44,179 bases of DNA from Rhodoferax sp. Its GTDB lineage: Bacteria > Pseudomonadota > Gammaproteobacteria > Burkholderiales > Burkholderiaceae_C. The stretch lies in NCBI RefSeq assembly GCF_028714215.1, contig NZ_JAQTMS010000043.1, forward strand, positions 1 to 44,179, read 5' to 3'. The translations under genes were made by a program, and so were the position numbers. Below the pieces are notes generated by a model, which saw only the letters and a list, made by a program, of their open reading frames with translations, had not been told where the DNA came from and searched no databases. Positions 7,399 to 16,727 of the stretch are shown piece after piece. The first letter of the stretch is position 1, and each line of letters begins with the position of its first letter.

Positions 7399-9411
7399 AT
7401 GTTGACGAAACTAAAGCACCTGCCCCGTGACAGCCGCGACACGCTGTTCCTGCTGCTGGTGATGGCCTGGGTGGTGTTGCCGCACGTGGGCCACTTGCCG
7501 CTCTGGTGCAGCCTGCTGGCGGCCGCTCTGATGCTGTGGCGTGGCGCCCTGGCGCTGGCGGCGCGGCCCCTGCCCTCGCGTTGGTGGTTGCTGGCGCTGC
7601 TGCTGCTGACCGTAGGCGCCACCTTGTTCAGTCACAAGACCCTGCTCGGGCGCGATGCCGGCGTCACCCTGATCGTGGTGCTGCTGGCCCTGAAAACACT
7701 GGAACTGCGCGCCAAACGCGATGCTTTCGTGGTCTTTTTCCTGGGCTTCTTTACCCTCTTGACCAACTTCTTCTACTCGCAGTCGCTGCTCATCGCGGCC
7801 GCCATGCTGATCAGTTTGCTGGGTTTGCTGACGGCGCTGGTGAATGCCCATATGCCGGTCGGCAAACCGCCCCTGGCGCAAGCCGCCCGCAGCGCCGGCT
7901 GGATGGCGCTGCTGGGGGCGCCCATGATGGCCATTCTGTTCGTCTTGTTCCCCCGGCTGGCACCGCTGTGGGGCATCCCCAGCGACGCCATGAGCGGACG
8001 CAGCGGCCTGTCGGCCAGCATGCAGGTGGGCCATCTCGCCAGCCTGGCGCTCGATGACAGCATTGCCTTGCGCGTGCGCTTCGAGGGCGCGCCACCGGCC
8101 TCATCGGCGCTCTACTTTCGCGGACCGGTGCTGTCCGCCTTTGACGGCCGCGAGTGGCGCGCCCAACGCCCGGGCTTGCCGGCGCGCTGGCAGCTCCCCA
8201 GCGCCCTGCAAGTGCAAGGGCCGGCCGTCAAGTACCAGGTGACGCTGGAACCCAACAGCCGTCCCTGGATACTGGTGCTGGACGCCACGCCCGCCAAACC
8301 CCTGCTGAGCGGCTTCGATGCCAGCATGACAGCCGAACTGCAGTGGCTGGCCGACCGCCCGGTGACCGACCTGCTGCGCTACAGCGCACAGAGCTACCCC
8401 GAGTTCAGTCACGGCCCGCTGCGGCCGGTGCCGGGGCTGCAAGACTATCTGGACCTGCCACCGGGCTTCAACCCGCGAACCTGGCAACTGGCGGCCCAAA
8501 TGCGGCAGGACCCGCGCTACGCCAGTGCAGATGAAGCGCAACTGGTGGCGGCGGTGCTGGAGCGGCTGCGCAGCGGCGGCTACAGCTACACGCTGGAGCC
8601 CGGCGTCTTTGGCCGCGATAGCGCGGACGAGTTCTGGTTCGACCGTAAGGCCGGTTTTTGCGAGCACATCGCTTCGAGTTTCGTCATCCTGATGCGCTCG
8701 CTTGGCATACCGGCCCGCATTGTCACCGGCTACCAGGGCGGCGAGAACAACGCGGTGGACGGCTTTTTTGTCGTCCGCCAAAGCGATGCCCATGCCTGGG
8801 CCGAGGTCTGGTTCAACGGGCGCGGCTGGGTCCGCGTCGACCCCACCGGCGCCGTGGCGCCTGGACGCATCGGCAGCCTGCAACGCTTGCCGGCCCCGCG
8901 CGGCGTCATCGCCAGCGCCCTGCTGGGCAGCATCAACCCGGCGCTGGCGCTGAACCTGCGCGCGTTGTGGGACGCCGTCAACAACGGCTGGAACCAGTGG
9001 GTACTCAACTACACGCAAGGCAAACAACTCAATCTGCTGCGCCATATCGGCTTTGAATCGCCCAGTTGGGAAGACCTGAGCTACCTGCTGATCGGCATCG
9101 TGGTACTGGCCAGCCTCACGGCCGCCGGCTGGACGCTGTGGGAACGCCACCACCAGGATCCGTGGTTGCGCTTGCTGGGCCGCGCCAGGGCGCATCTGCA
9201 AAAGTCGGGCCTGAGCCTGCCGCCCAACAGTCCGCCGCGCCGGATGGCCCAGCAGTTGCAGCGCCAGCGTGACCCGCAAGACCCTGCGGCAATCGCCTGG
9301 CGGGACTGGCTGCTGCGCCTGGAAATGCAGCGCTACGCGCCGCTGGGTGGCTCCCGCGGCAGCCTGGCTACACTGCAACGAGAACTTAAACAATTGATAC
9401 GCCGCAAGTGA
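7399..9411 (+). CDS. tgpA: TgpA-like DUF3488/transglutaminase membrane protein
   Basis: The product is a 670-aa protein with about five to six N-terminal transmembrane helices (residues 15-195; DUF3488). A periplasmic transglutaminase-like core follows, with a catalytic triad visible as Cys421 (KAGFCEH), His465 (SDAHAWAEVW) and Asp481 (RVDPTG). A further membrane helix lies near residue 560 and a cytoplasmic tail (DUF4129-like) follows. In Pseudomonas the homologue TgpA is an essential envelope protein; the substrate is unclear. The ATG follows the repeat element almost directly, and no Shine-Dalgarno is visible. It forms one functional cluster with the MoxR and DUF58 genes upstream. Its stop overlaps the next gene as GTGA. 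Confidence 0.93.
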   Translation: MLTKLKHLPRDSRDTLFLLLVMAWVVLPHVGHLPLWCSLLAAALMLWRGALALAARPLPSRWWLLALLLLTVGATLFSHKTLLGRDAGVTLIVVLLALKTLELRAKRDAFVVFFLGFFTLLTNFFYSQSLLIAAAMLISLLGLLTALVNAHMPVGKPPLAQAARSAGWMALLGAPMMAILFVLFPRLAPLWGIPSDAMSGRSGLSASMQVGHLASLALDDSIALRVRFEGAPPASSALYFRGPVLSAFDGREWRAQRPGLPARWQLPSALQVQGPAVKYQVTLEPNSRPWILVLDATPAKPLLSGFDASMTAELQWLADRPVTDLLRYSAQSYPEFSHGPLRPVPGLQDYLDLPPGFNPRTWQLAAQMRQDPRYASADEAQLVAAVLERLRSGGYSYTLEPGVFGRDSADEFWFDRKAGFCEHIASSFVILMRSLGIPARIVTGYQGGENNAVDGFFVVRQSDAHAWAEVWFNGRGWVRVDPTGAVAPGRIGSLQRLPAPRGVIASALLGSINPALALNLRALWDAVNNGWNQWVLNYTQGKQLNLLRHIGFESPSWEDLSYLLIGIVVLASLTAAGWTLWERHHQDPWLRLLGRARAHLQKSGLSLPPNSPPRRMAQQLQRQRDPQDPAAIAWRDWLLRLEMQRYAPLGGSRGSLATLQRELKQLIRRK

Positions 9412-10499
9412 CCTCCAGACTGCTCCTTATTGCCGCGCTTTGCGTCGCATCCTGCAACTTCTCCAGCGCCGCGGAAGCGTCAACCCGGCACAAGCGAAAG
9501 ATTGTTGCCGCCAAGCGGTCGGGTCAAGCCGCCCCGCTGGGCCCGGCCTATGCGCAGCGCGCCGACGCGATGCTGGCGGCCGACGACATGGCAGCGCGAC
9601 GCGACCTGGAGCGCGACTGGGTGCGTCAAACCATCGCCCAGGCGCGCTATGTGCCGCAGATCGCCAAACTGATTTTGCCGCCGGCCCCCGGTACCCCGAA
9701 AAACTGGCAACTCTATCGCAGCCGCTTCATCGAACCGATCCGCATCAAGGCCGGCGTCAAGTTCTGGCAGGACAACCAGGAGAGCCTGATCCGGGCTGAA
9801 AAGGAAACCGGCGTGCCGGCCCAGATCATGGTCGGCATCATCGGCGTGGAAACCATTTACGGACAGCAAATGGGGAGCTTCCGGGTGATCGACGCGCTCG
9901 CCACACTGGCCTTCGATTTTCCGGCCAGCCACCCGCGCGCACTGGAGCGCAGCGCGTTTTTCAAAGCCGAACTGGAGCAATTTTTGAGTCTGACGCAGCG
10001 CACCGGCGTCGATCCGCTGACACCGCGCGGGAGTTACGCCGGCGCCATGGGCATGCCCCAGTTCATGCCCTCCGCCTGGGCCCGATACGCGATCGATTTC
10101 GACGGCGACAGCAGAATAGACTTGTCCAACAGCGCGGCCGATGCGATCGGCTCGGTGGCCAGCTACTTGAAAGCGTTCAAATGGCAACCCGGCATGCCAA
10201 CCCATTACCCGGTCCGTTTCGACAGCGACAAACCTGACCTGGAGCCGCTGCTGATCAACGACATTCTGCCGACCTTGAGCGTTGCCAAGCTGCAGGCCCA
10301 TGGCGCCGTGCTGGAGGACGCCGCCCTGCAGCACAGCGGGCCGCTGGCGCTGGTGGAACTGCAAATGGGCGACGCGCCGCCCAGCTACCTGCTCGGGACC
10401 GAGAACTTTTACGCCATCACGCGCTACAACTGGAGCAGCTACTACGCGATGGCGGTGATTGAATTGGGGCAGGAAGTTGCGCGGGCGATGAACCCGTAA
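9408..10499 (+). CDS. mltB: Lytic murein transglycosylase B
   Basis: The product is a 363-aa periplasmic enzyme that cleaves the MurNAc-GlcNAc bond of peptidoglycan with formation of an anhydro end. It has an N-terminal signal peptide (TSRLLLIAALCVASCNF, with a possible lipoprotein-like cysteine) and the SLT_2 domain. The catalytic glutamate is Glu148 in IIGVETIYG, and the family block SYAGAMGMPQFMPSAW follows near residue 208. The start is a GTG overlapping the tgpA stop by four bases, so it is translationally coupled to the transglutaminase gene. The pairing places peptidoglycan remodelling with the MoxR/DUF58/TgpA envelope cluster. Confidence 0.93.
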   Translation: MTSRLLLIAALCVASCNFSSAAEASTRHKRKIVAAKRSGQAAPLGPAYAQRADAMLAADDMAARRDLERDWVRQTIAQARYVPQIAKLILPPAPGTPKNWQLYRSRFIEPIRIKAGVKFWQDNQESLIRAEKETGVPAQIMVGIIGVETIYGQQMGSFRVIDALATLAFDFPASHPRALERSAFFKAELEQFLSLTQRTGVDPLTPRGSYAGAMGMPQFMPSAWARYAIDFDGDSRIDLSNSAADAIGSVASYLKAFKWQPGMPTHYPVRFDSDKPDLEPLLINDILPTLSVAKLQAHGAVLEDAALQHSGPLALVELQMGDAPPSYLLGTENFYAITRYNWSSYYAMAVIELGQEVARAMNP

Positions 10500-10539
10500 G
10501 CGACTTCCTCACGCCGCACTTCAGGCCAACCATGGGACT

Positions 10540-12486
10540 TCACAGCGGTTTGCCCAGCAGGCTTTCAAACTCCCCGATCGGCACCGGCCTGGCGAACAGA
10601 TAACCCTGGAAGGCCTGGCAGCCGTGGCGCAGCAGAAAGTCGCGCTGGGCCTCCGTTTCCACCCCTTCGGCAATCACCTTCAACCCCAGCGCCTGCGTCA
10701 TCGCAATAATGGTTTGCACAATGGCGGCATCGTTCGGGTCGTTGGTAATGTCGCGCACAAACGACTGGTCGATCTTGATCTGGTCCAGGGGCAGGCGTTT
10801 CAGATATTGCAGCGAGGAATAGCCGGTACCGAAATCGTCCATCGAGAAACTGACGCCCAGCCGTTTCAGTTCATGCATCTTGCGGATGGTGTCCTCGACG
10901 TTTTCCAGCACCATGCTTTCGGTCAACTCCAGCTTCAGCAGGGACGCCTCGGCGCCGCTGTCGAGCAAGGCGCGCTGCACCTGCGCAACGAAGTCATCCT
11001 GGTGGAATTGTTTGGCGCTGACGTTCACGGCCAGCGTCAGGTCCCGGGTCAGCGCGTCCTTTTGCCAGGCCTTGAGTTGCGCACAGGCGGTCTGCAGCAC
11101 CCACAGCCCGATCGGCACGATGAGCCCGGTATCTTCGGCCTGCGCAATGAACTGGGCCGGAAATACCAGGCCCTGATTGGGATGTTGCCAACGCAACAAA
11201 CCCTCCGCGCCCACCGGGCGGCGCTGCCGGTCGACCTGAATCTGGTAATACAGCTGGAACTGCTGTTTGACCAGCGCCTGCCGCAGATCGGTTTCCAGGG
11301 CGACTCGGGTATCCAGCACGGTTTGCATCCGCGGATCAAAAAAGCGGATCGCATTGCGCCCTGCCGCCTTGGCCTGGTACATGGCGACATCGGCGTGCTG
11401 CAGCACGTCCTGCGCACTTTCCAGATGACCGCGAAACAGGCTGATGCCGATACTGGGGGTGGTGTGGCACGGGTGTTCTTTCAGCGCATAGGGCTGGCTC
11501 AGCTCCTGGCAGATCTTTTCCGCCACCCGTTGCGCCGCGGTCGACGCCTGGTCCGGCTGGCTGCCCAGTTCTTCCAGCATCACCACGAATTCATCGCCCC
11601 CCAGCCGTGCCACGCTGTCGGCTTCGCGAACGCAGGCTTGCAGCCGCTGCGCCACCTCGATCAGCAGCAGGTCACCGAGGGCATGACCTTGCGTGTCGTT
11701 GATGGTCTTGAAGTGATCCAGATCCAATAACAGCAAGGCGCCATGTTGACCACTGCGCTGACTGACCCCCATCGCCTGCTGCAAGCGATCGAGCAACAGG
11801 TGGCGATTGGGCAGCAGGGTCAGCGCATCATAGAAGGCCAGCCGGTGGATCTTTTGTTCGGTCAGTTTGCGCTCGGTGATGTCGCGCCCGATGATCGCCA
11901 GGCCCTTGCGTCGACCATCCTTGCCGAACATGGGCATCTTGCGCGCTTCTATGACCGTGGCTTGATCCCCGGCCCCGGCCAGGCTTTCTTCTTCGACCCT
12001 CAATTTTCCAGCCTGCCAGGCCTTTTCGTCGCTCGCCAGACAGCGCTCGTGAGCGGCCCGGAAGGCCGGCTGCAAAACCGCCAATTCCATCTCGGTTTTT
12101 CCCTCCCAGGGAAGGTTGTGCAACTGGAACAGTTGCTTGGCCGATTCATTGATGAGCAGCCAGCGGCCCTCGCCATCCTTCAGGAATACGGCATCCGGAA
12201 TGGCTTCGATCAGCGCTGCCAGTTGCTCATTGCGGCGCGACTCAAGCAGTTGCCGCTCCAACTCAGCCTGTTGGTTGCGCATCGGCCTGAAGATCAGTAT
12301 GTAGAGGACCGGCGCTACCAGCGTGGTGAGCAGGACCGGATCGAGAAAGTCCCAGATACCCACCGGCGGGCCGCCGCTCAGGCCGGAGATCATCAGCATG
12401 ATGAAGAACTCGACCAGCAGCACGATCAAGGCGATAGTGATCACCAAGCGCGCGGGGGTATTCAGAAAGGCCGGCAAATGTTTCAT
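10540..12486 (-). CDS. Membrane PAS-GGDEF-EAL cyclic-di-GMP protein
   Basis: The product is a 648-aa protein. Two N-terminal transmembrane helices (about 13-35 and 47-68) are followed by a PAS domain (about 88-210, IPDAVFLKDGEGRWLLINES), GGDEF (motif GGDEF at 296-300) and EAL. The GGDEF motif is intact, so diguanylate cyclase activity is plausible. The EAL motif reads Glu428-Gly-Leu instead of EAL/EVL. The other phosphodiesterase residues are present: NVSAKQF, ELTES, MDDFGTGYSSL, LDQIKIDQSF, AEGVET and QGYLFARPV. The ATG overlaps the stop of a 25-codon leader ORF. It is convergent with mltB. The signal sensed is unknown. Confidence 0.95.
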   Translation of the reverse strand: MKHLPAFLNTPARLVITIALIVLLVEFFIMLMISGLSGGPPVGIWDFLDPVLLTTLVAPVLYILIFRPMRNQQAELERQLLESRRNEQLAALIEAIPDAVFLKDGEGRWLLINESAKQLFQLHNLPWEGKTEMELAVLQPAFRAAHERCLASDEKAWQAGKLRVEEESLAGAGDQATVIEARKMPMFGKDGRRKGLAIIGRDITERKLTEQKIHRLAFYDALTLLPNRHLLLDRLQQAMGVSQRSGQHGALLLLDLDHFKTINDTQGHALGDLLLIEVAQRLQACVREADSVARLGGDEFVVMLEELGSQPDQASTAAQRVAEKICQELSQPYALKEHPCHTTPSIGISLFRGHLESAQDVLQHADVAMYQAKAAGRNAIRFFDPRMQTVLDTRVALETDLRQALVKQQFQLYYQIQVDRQRRPVGAEGLLRWQHPNQGLVFPAQFIAQAEDTGLIVPIGLWVLQTACAQLKAWQKDALTRDLTLAVNVSAKQFHQDDFVAQVQRALLDSGAEASLLKLELTESMVLENVEDTIRKMHELKRLGVSFSMDDFGTGYSSLQYLKRLPLDQIKIDQSFVRDITNDPNDAAIVQTIIAMTQALGLKVIAEGVETEAQRDFLLRHGCQAFQGYLFARPVPIGEFESLLGKPL

Positions 12487-12560
12487 GCGCTGCGCCTCAA
12501 CTCAGGCCGCCGCGGGACGCACAGAGGACGTTCGCGCGGGTCGGTTGCGCCTACTTGCAT
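12483..12560 (-). CDS. 25-aa leader ORF overlapping the GGDEF-EAL gene
   Basis: The ATG at 12560 follows a perfect AGGAGG eight bases upstream, a much stronger ribosome-binding site than that of the gene it precedes. The peptide begins MQVGATDPRERPLCVPRR and is rich in Arg (six) and Pro (four). Its TGA overlaps the GGDEF-EAL start as ATGA (12486-12483), so translation of one should feed the other. No family is recognised. It may be a regulatory leader peptide whose translation controls the c-di-GMP gene, or a small protein in its own right. Confidence 0.5.
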   Translation of the reverse strand: MQVGATDPRERPLCVPRRPELRRSA

Positions 12561-12689
12561 AAATTGTTCCTCCTGAAACCTTGTGCTGGGTACAGTCGGC
12601 TGAAGCGATACCCGCCTTACGCTCAACGGCTAAGGCCAGCCATTCCTTGCGAAACCGGAATTTAAAGCAATTTTGGAATTGGCGTACAG

Positions 12690-12950
12690 CTAGCGCTTGC
12701 GGGTGGACACCCATTTGTCCGCCTGCTTTTGCAGCAGATTGGGAAACTCCTGGTCATGGTCCAGGGTCAGCATGAACAGCGCATTCAACACCACGCCTGG
12801 GAATCCGGCCCGGTTGCCGCCTCGCGTATCGGTCTGCAAGCTGTCGATATAGGGGCGAAATTCGGGACAACCCCAGAACAATTTCAGCTTTTCGCCAATA
12901 TGCGGAAAAACTACGTTGATGACTTTAAAGTTTACGTTGTCTTCAATCAC
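12690..12950 (-). CDS. Small hypothetical protein
   Basis: The ORF encodes about 86 residues. The GTG at 12950 is preferred because AGGGG lies seven bases upstream; a TTG two codons earlier is too close to it. The sequence is ordinary and soluble-looking, with a mixed alpha/beta pattern: NFKVINVVFPHIGEKLKLFW, then CPEFRPYIDSLQTDTRGG and an Asp-rich segment LTLDHDQEFPNLL. I do not recognise the family. Coding character is supported by the balanced composition and the ribosome-binding site. It lies between the esterase gene and the GGDEF-EAL leader, all on the minus strand. Function unknown. Confidence 0.6.
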   Translation of the reverse strand: MIEDNVNFKVINVVFPHIGEKLKLFWGCPEFRPYIDSLQTDTRGGNRAGFPGVVLNALFMLTLDHDQEFPNLLQKQADKWVSTRKR

Positions 12951-12975
12951 ACCCAAGCCCCTAGAGACGTTCCAT

Positions 12976-13013
12976 CAGGAGCCGAACGATACCACGCAGC
13001 AAGCCGGCTCCTG
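12976..13013. other. Inverted repeat between the esterase and the small ORF
   Basis: Perfect 9-bp arms, CAGGAGCCG (12976-12984) and CGGCTCCTG (13005-13013), enclose a 20-base loop. It lies just after the esterase stop and just before the small gene's ribosome-binding site on the minus strand. There is no U-run, so it is not a typical terminator; it could be an mRNA processing or attenuation hairpin. Confidence 0.4.
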
Positions 13014-13021
13014 CAAAAATC

Positions 13022-13966
13022 CTAGGTCTGCAGGTGAGCACGAAGAAATACACCCAACTCCTCAACCGACTGGTCGGCCTCGCGCATCCTTCCGCCCAGC
13101 GTCTGCCAGACATGCCACATACCGGGGAAAACCTTCAGGCTGGCCCTTGACCCTTGCGCGTTCATGCGCTGGGCCAGCATGCGCGAGTCGTCCAGCAGCG
13201 CTTCCAGCGTGCCGACGTGAATCAGCGCCGGCGGCAACTGGTGCAGTTGCGCATAGTGCGGCGACACCAGAGGATGCTGCAAGGATGTGTCGCCGGCGTA
13301 GTGACGCGCCGCGACGCTGAGCCGCTGCTTGCTCGGGAAGTAGGGGTCTACCGCCGCCTTCGTGACATGGCTTGGGTGGCTCAGGGCCAGATCGGTCCAG
13401 GGCGACATCAAGGCCAGCGCCGCCGGTGCCGCAACACCCTGGTCGCGCAAGCTGACGGCCAGCGCCAGCGCCAGTCCGCCGCCGGCCGAATCGCCGGACA
13501 GCCCGATCGCGGCGCCGGGATGGGCCAGCCGCAGCCCCCGGTAAGCGGCAATGGCATCGTCCAGCGCGGCCGGAAACGGGTGTTCCGGCGCCAGCCGGTA
13601 ATCAGGGTTGAAGACCCGGTGCCGGCAGCTGGCTGCCAGCCGCGCCGCCAACGCCCGATGCGTGATGCAGGAACCACCGGTGTAGGCGCCACCATGAAGG
13701 TACAACACCATGCCCTGGCCGTCCTGCCGCTGCGGCAGCAGCCATTCCCCAGGGCAGCCACCGACCTCCGCCGCCTCCACTTTGACGCCGACGGGCATCC
13801 TGAACAGCCGGCTGGCGGCTTCTTCGCGTGCCAGGCGGTACTCCGGCAAGGGCAGATTGCGCTCTATCAGCTTGGCCAGTTGGTACTTGACGAGGCGGTA
13901 CAGAAATCGTGATTTCAAGGATTGCATGTTCGTCCAGTTGCGTAAGATGGTGCTGGCGGCAATCAT
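13022..13966 (-). CDS. Alpha/beta hydrolase, hormone-sensitive-lipase family esterase
   Basis: The product is a 314-aa esterase/lipase. The oxyanion block HGGAYTGG starts at residue 91, the nucleophile elbow GDSAGG places Ser160, the acid is near Asp259/260 (EALLDDS), and His285 is in GMWHVW. This is the complete HSL (family IV) triad. Such enzymes hydrolyse short- to medium-chain esters, and the substrate cannot be inferred. The start is uncertain: the ATG at 13966 gives 314 aa, while one at 13927 (MQSLKSRFLYRL) gives a more usual length; neither has a good Shine-Dalgarno. It is divergent from the molybdenum hydroxylase genes, with only 25 bp between the starts if the longer form is right. 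Confidence 0.9.
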   Translation of the reverse strand: MIAASTILRNWTNMQSLKSRFLYRLVKYQLAKLIERNLPLPEYRLAREEAASRLFRMPVGVKVEAAEVGGCPGEWLLPQRQDGQGMVLYLHGGAYTGGSCITHRALAARLAASCRHRVFNPDYRLAPEHPFPAALDDAIAAYRGLRLAHPGAAIGLSGDSAGGGLALALAVSLRDQGVAAPAALALMSPWTDLALSHPSHVTKAAVDPYFPSKQRLSVAARHYAGDTSLQHPLVSPHYAQLHQLPPALIHVGTLEALLDDSRMLAQRMNAQGSRASLKVFPGMWHVWQTLGGRMREADQSVEELGVFLRAHLQT

Positions 13967-13991
13967 ATTTGGATTGGAGTAGCATCAACTC

Positions 13992-14468
13992 ATGAGCCAG
14001 TATTTGCTGAACATCAATGGTGCGGCACATCCGGTTGAGGCTGCTGCGGACACCCCTCTGCTGTGGGTCTTGCGCGACACGTTGGGCCTGACCGGAACCA
14101 AATTCGGTTGCGGCATCGGCAGTTGTGGTGCCTGCATGGTGCACCTCAATGGCTTGCCGACCCGCGCCTGCATGACACCGGTCTCCAGCGTCGGTCGCAA
14201 ACAGGTTGTCACCATAGAGGGACTCGATCCCCGGCATCAGCACCCCTTGCAGACCGCCTGGCAGGAACTCGACGTGCCGCAATGCGGCTATTGCCAGCCT
14301 GGGCAGATCATGAGCGCCGCCGCGCTGCTCAAGGAAAATCCGAACCCGACGGACGGCGAAATCGACGATGCCATGGCCGGTAACCTGTGCCGCTGCGCCG
14401 CCTACTTGCGCATCCGCGCCGGCATTCACCGTGCCGCCGAAATTGCCGCCGGCAAGGGTGCCCCATGA
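13992..14468 (+). CDS. (2Fe-2S)-binding small subunit of a molybdenum hydroxylase
   Basis: The product is a 158-aa electron-transfer subunit like isoquinoline 1-oxidoreductase alpha or CoxS-type proteins. Plant-ferredoxin cluster ligands are Cys40, Cys45, Cys48 and Cys60 ([16 protein letters not shown]). The second cluster ligands are Cys98, Cys101, Cys133 and Cys135 ([19 protein letters not shown], where Ala replaces the common Gly). It passes electrons from the Mo site on the partner subunit. It has no Tat signal itself; the partner does, so the pair may be exported together after folding. Its stop overlaps the large-subunit start as ATGA. Confidence 0.94.
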   Translation: MSQYLLNINGAAHPVEAAADTPLLWVLRDTLGLTGTKFGCGIGSCGACMVHLNGLPTRACMTPVSSVGRKQVVTIEGLDPRHQHPLQTAWQELDVPQCGYCQPGQIMSAAALLKENPNPTDGEIDDAMAGNLCRCAAYLRIRAGIHRAAEIAAGKGAP

Positions 14469-16723
14469 AGCCCCGCCCGGCCCAGGCGCTGGCGGGTGTG
14501 GACCGCCGCGGCTTCCTGCGCCAATCGACCGTTGGCGCGGGTGGCCTGTTGCTGGGTTTCTATCTGCAACCACTGACGGCCGCCGAGGTGATTGGAAAAC
14601 CGTCCAGTGCGGGCGACGCAACTGCCTTCCAACCCAATGCGTTCATCAGCATTTCAACCCAGGGCATCGTCACGCTGATTTCCAAGCAACCCGAGATCGG
14701 CCAGGGCATCAAGACTTCGCTGCCCATGGTCATCGCCGAGGAACTGGAGGTCGACTGGAAAGACGTGCGCATCGTCCAGAGCGACCTGGACCCGGTCTAT
14801 GGCAGTCAGAGCGCTGGCGGTTCGACCTCGACACCCAACAATTACAACAACTTCCTGCGCCTGGGCGCCACCGCCCGCAGCATGCTGGTACAGGCCGCCG
14901 CGTTGACCTGGAAGGTGCCGCTGGCCGAATGCCATGCAGCGCACTCGGCGGTGCACCATGCGGCAAGCGGCAGGAGTTTGCGCTACGGTGAACTGGTGAG
15001 CAGAGCGGCGGCGTTGCCGGTGCCGGCCGCCGAGGACGTCAAGCTCAAGGATCCGCGCGACTACAAACTGTTGGGCCAGCGTCTGGGCGGCGTCGACAAC
15101 CTGGCCATCGTCAGCGGCCAACCCTTGTTCGGCATCGATGTGCGACTGCCCGGCATGCTTTACGCCCAGTTCGAGAAATGCCCGGCCTTCGGCGGCAAAG
15201 TGGTCAGCGCCAACCTCAGCGCCATCAAGGCTTTGCCGGGCGTACGCGATGCCTTCGTGATCCAGGGAACTGGCAACCTTAATGGGCTGATGCCGGGTGT
15301 CGCCATCGTTGCCGAATCGACCTGGGCCGCTTTCAGTGCCCGCCGCCAACTCAAGGTGAACTGGGACGAAGGTCCGGTGGTCAATGAAAGCTGGGACGCA
15401 TTTGCGGCGCAGGCGCAAAAGCTCTCCAAACAAGCCGGCAGCGTCCAATTGCGCAAGGATGGCGATCCCGCAAGCGCCTTCGCGGCGGCGGCCAAAACGG
15501 TAGAGGCGGCCTACAGCTACCCGTTTGTTTCGCACGCCAGCATCGAGCCGCAGAACTGCACCGCCTGGTTTCACGACGGCGCGCTGGAGATCTGGGCGCC
15601 AACGCAGAATCCGGCCGCCGGACAAAACCTGGTATCCAACACCCTGGGCCTGCCCAAGGACAGAATCACCTTGCACATCACGCGCAGCGGCGGCGGTTTC
15701 GGACGGCGCCTGAGCGCCGACTACATCGTCGAGGCAGCCGCCATCGCGCAGCGCATCGGTGCGCCGGTGAAACTGACCTGGAGCCGTGAAGACGACTTGC
15801 GCCACGACCACTATCGCTCCGGCGGTTTTCATTTCCTGCGTGGCGGCCTGGATAGCCAAGGCAAGCTGACGGCCTGGCACAACCACTTTGTCACCTTTGC
15901 CAATCGCGTCACTCGCGATGGCGCTTCGGTGTTGCAGCCCGGCAGCGGCGCCAGCCTCTCGGGCGACGAGTTTCCGGGCCGCTGGGTGGCCCATTGCCTG
16001 CTGGAACAAACGCCCATGGAGTGCGGCATTCCGATGGGGCCGTGGCGCGCCCCCGGCAGCAATGTATTTGCCTGGGTTTTTCACAGCTTCATTGACGAGT
16101 TGGCCCACGCCAGCGGGCGCGATCCACTCGAATTCCGGCTGGAGCTATTGGGCACCAAGGACCTGGTGGCCCCCAGCGGAGAACGCGGCCTGCCCTACAA
16201 CGTGGCACGGATGCGGCGCGTGCTGCTGGAGGTGGCGCAAAAAGCCCAGTGGGGCCGCAAGAAGTTTCCGCGCGGCCAGGGCCAGGGCATTGCGTTTCAC
16301 TTCAGCCACCGCGGCTACATCGCCGAGGTCGCCGAAGTCACGGTCTCCAGGGCCGGCCAGTTGAAGGTGGACCGCGTGGTGGTGGTGTCAGACATTGGCT
16401 CCCAGATCGTCAATCTGAGCGGCGCCGAAAACCAGGTGCAGGGCTCGGTCATCGATGGTCTGGGCACTTTGATGTTTGCTGAACTTGATATCCAGCGCGG
16501 ACGCATCGTGCAGCGCAACTTCAACGACTATTCCCTGATCGGCATGGCCGACGCGCCGCCGCGCATCGAGGTGCATTTTCTGAAGAGCAATGAACCGGTC
16601 ACGGGCCTGGGCGAACCGGCCTTGCCGCCACTGGCGCCGGCAGTTTGCAATGCCATCTTTGCCGCCACCGGCAAACGCGTGCGTCAAATGCCGCTCAGTC
16701 GCAGTGACTTGAGCTGGCGCTGA
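14465..16723 (+). CDS. Molybdopterin-binding large subunit of a xanthine-oxidase-family hydroxylase (IorB type)
   Basis: The product is a 752-aa protein starting at the ATG that overlaps the small-subunit stop by four bases. A twin-arginine signal lies at the N-terminus (DRRGFLRQS, Arg14-Arg15, then a hydrophobic stretch), so export of the folded Mo enzyme to the periplasm is expected. Cofactor-binding blocks include [17 protein letters not shown] and [10 protein letters not shown]. The catalytic glutamate is probably Glu717 in [10 protein letters not shown]. The family hydroxylates N-heterocycles or oxidises aldehydes using water. There is no FAD subunit, as in isoquinoline 1-oxidoreductase and the periplasmic aldehyde oxidases, so a cytochrome acceptor is likely, but none is encoded nearby. 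The substrate is unknown. Confidence 0.93.
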   Translation: MKPRPAQALAGVDRRGFLRQSTVGAGGLLLGFYLQPLTAAEVIGKPSSAGDATAFQPNAFISISTQGIVTLISKQPEIGQGIKTSLPMVIAEELEVDWKDVRIVQSDLDPVYGSQSAGGSTSTPNNYNNFLRLGATARSMLVQAAALTWKVPLAECHAAHSAVHHAASGRSLRYGELVSRAAALPVPAAEDVKLKDPRDYKLLGQRLGGVDNLAIVSGQPLFGIDVRLPGMLYAQFEKCPAFGGKVVSANLSAIKALPGVRDAFVIQGTGNLNGLMPGVAIVAESTWAAFSARRQLKVNWDEGPVVNESWDAFAAQAQKLSKQAGSVQLRKDGDPASAFAAAAKTVEAAYSYPFVSHASIEPQNCTAWFHDGALEIWAPTQNPAAGQNLVSNTLGLPKDRITLHITRSGGGFGRRLSADYIVEAAAIAQRIGAPVKLTWSREDDLRHDHYRSGGFHFLRGGLDSQGKLTAWHNHFVTFANRVTRDGASVLQPGSGASLSGDEFPGRWVAHCLLEQTPMECGIPMGPWRAPGSNVFAWVFHSFIDELAHASGRDPLEFRLELLGTKDLVAPSGERGLPYNVARMRRVLLEVAQKAQWGRKKFPRGQGQGIAFHFSHRGYIAEVAEVTVSRAGQLKVDRVVVVSDIGSQIVNLSGAENQVQGSVIDGLGTLMFAELDIQRGRIVQRNFNDYSLIGMADAPPRIEVHFLKSNEPVTGLGEPALPPLAPAVCNAIFAATGKRVRQMPLSRSDLSWR

Positions 16724-16727
16724 AGCC

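Noticed and set aside
6716..7622. Several open frames of 60-260 codons in the DUF58-tgpA gap
   Set aside because: They lie in the inverted repeat arms, have no ribosome-binding sites and match no family; the repeat explains the sequence.
10500..10539. Terminator between mltB and the GGDEF-EAL gene
   Set aside because: The 40-bp convergent gap has no stable stem with a U-run.
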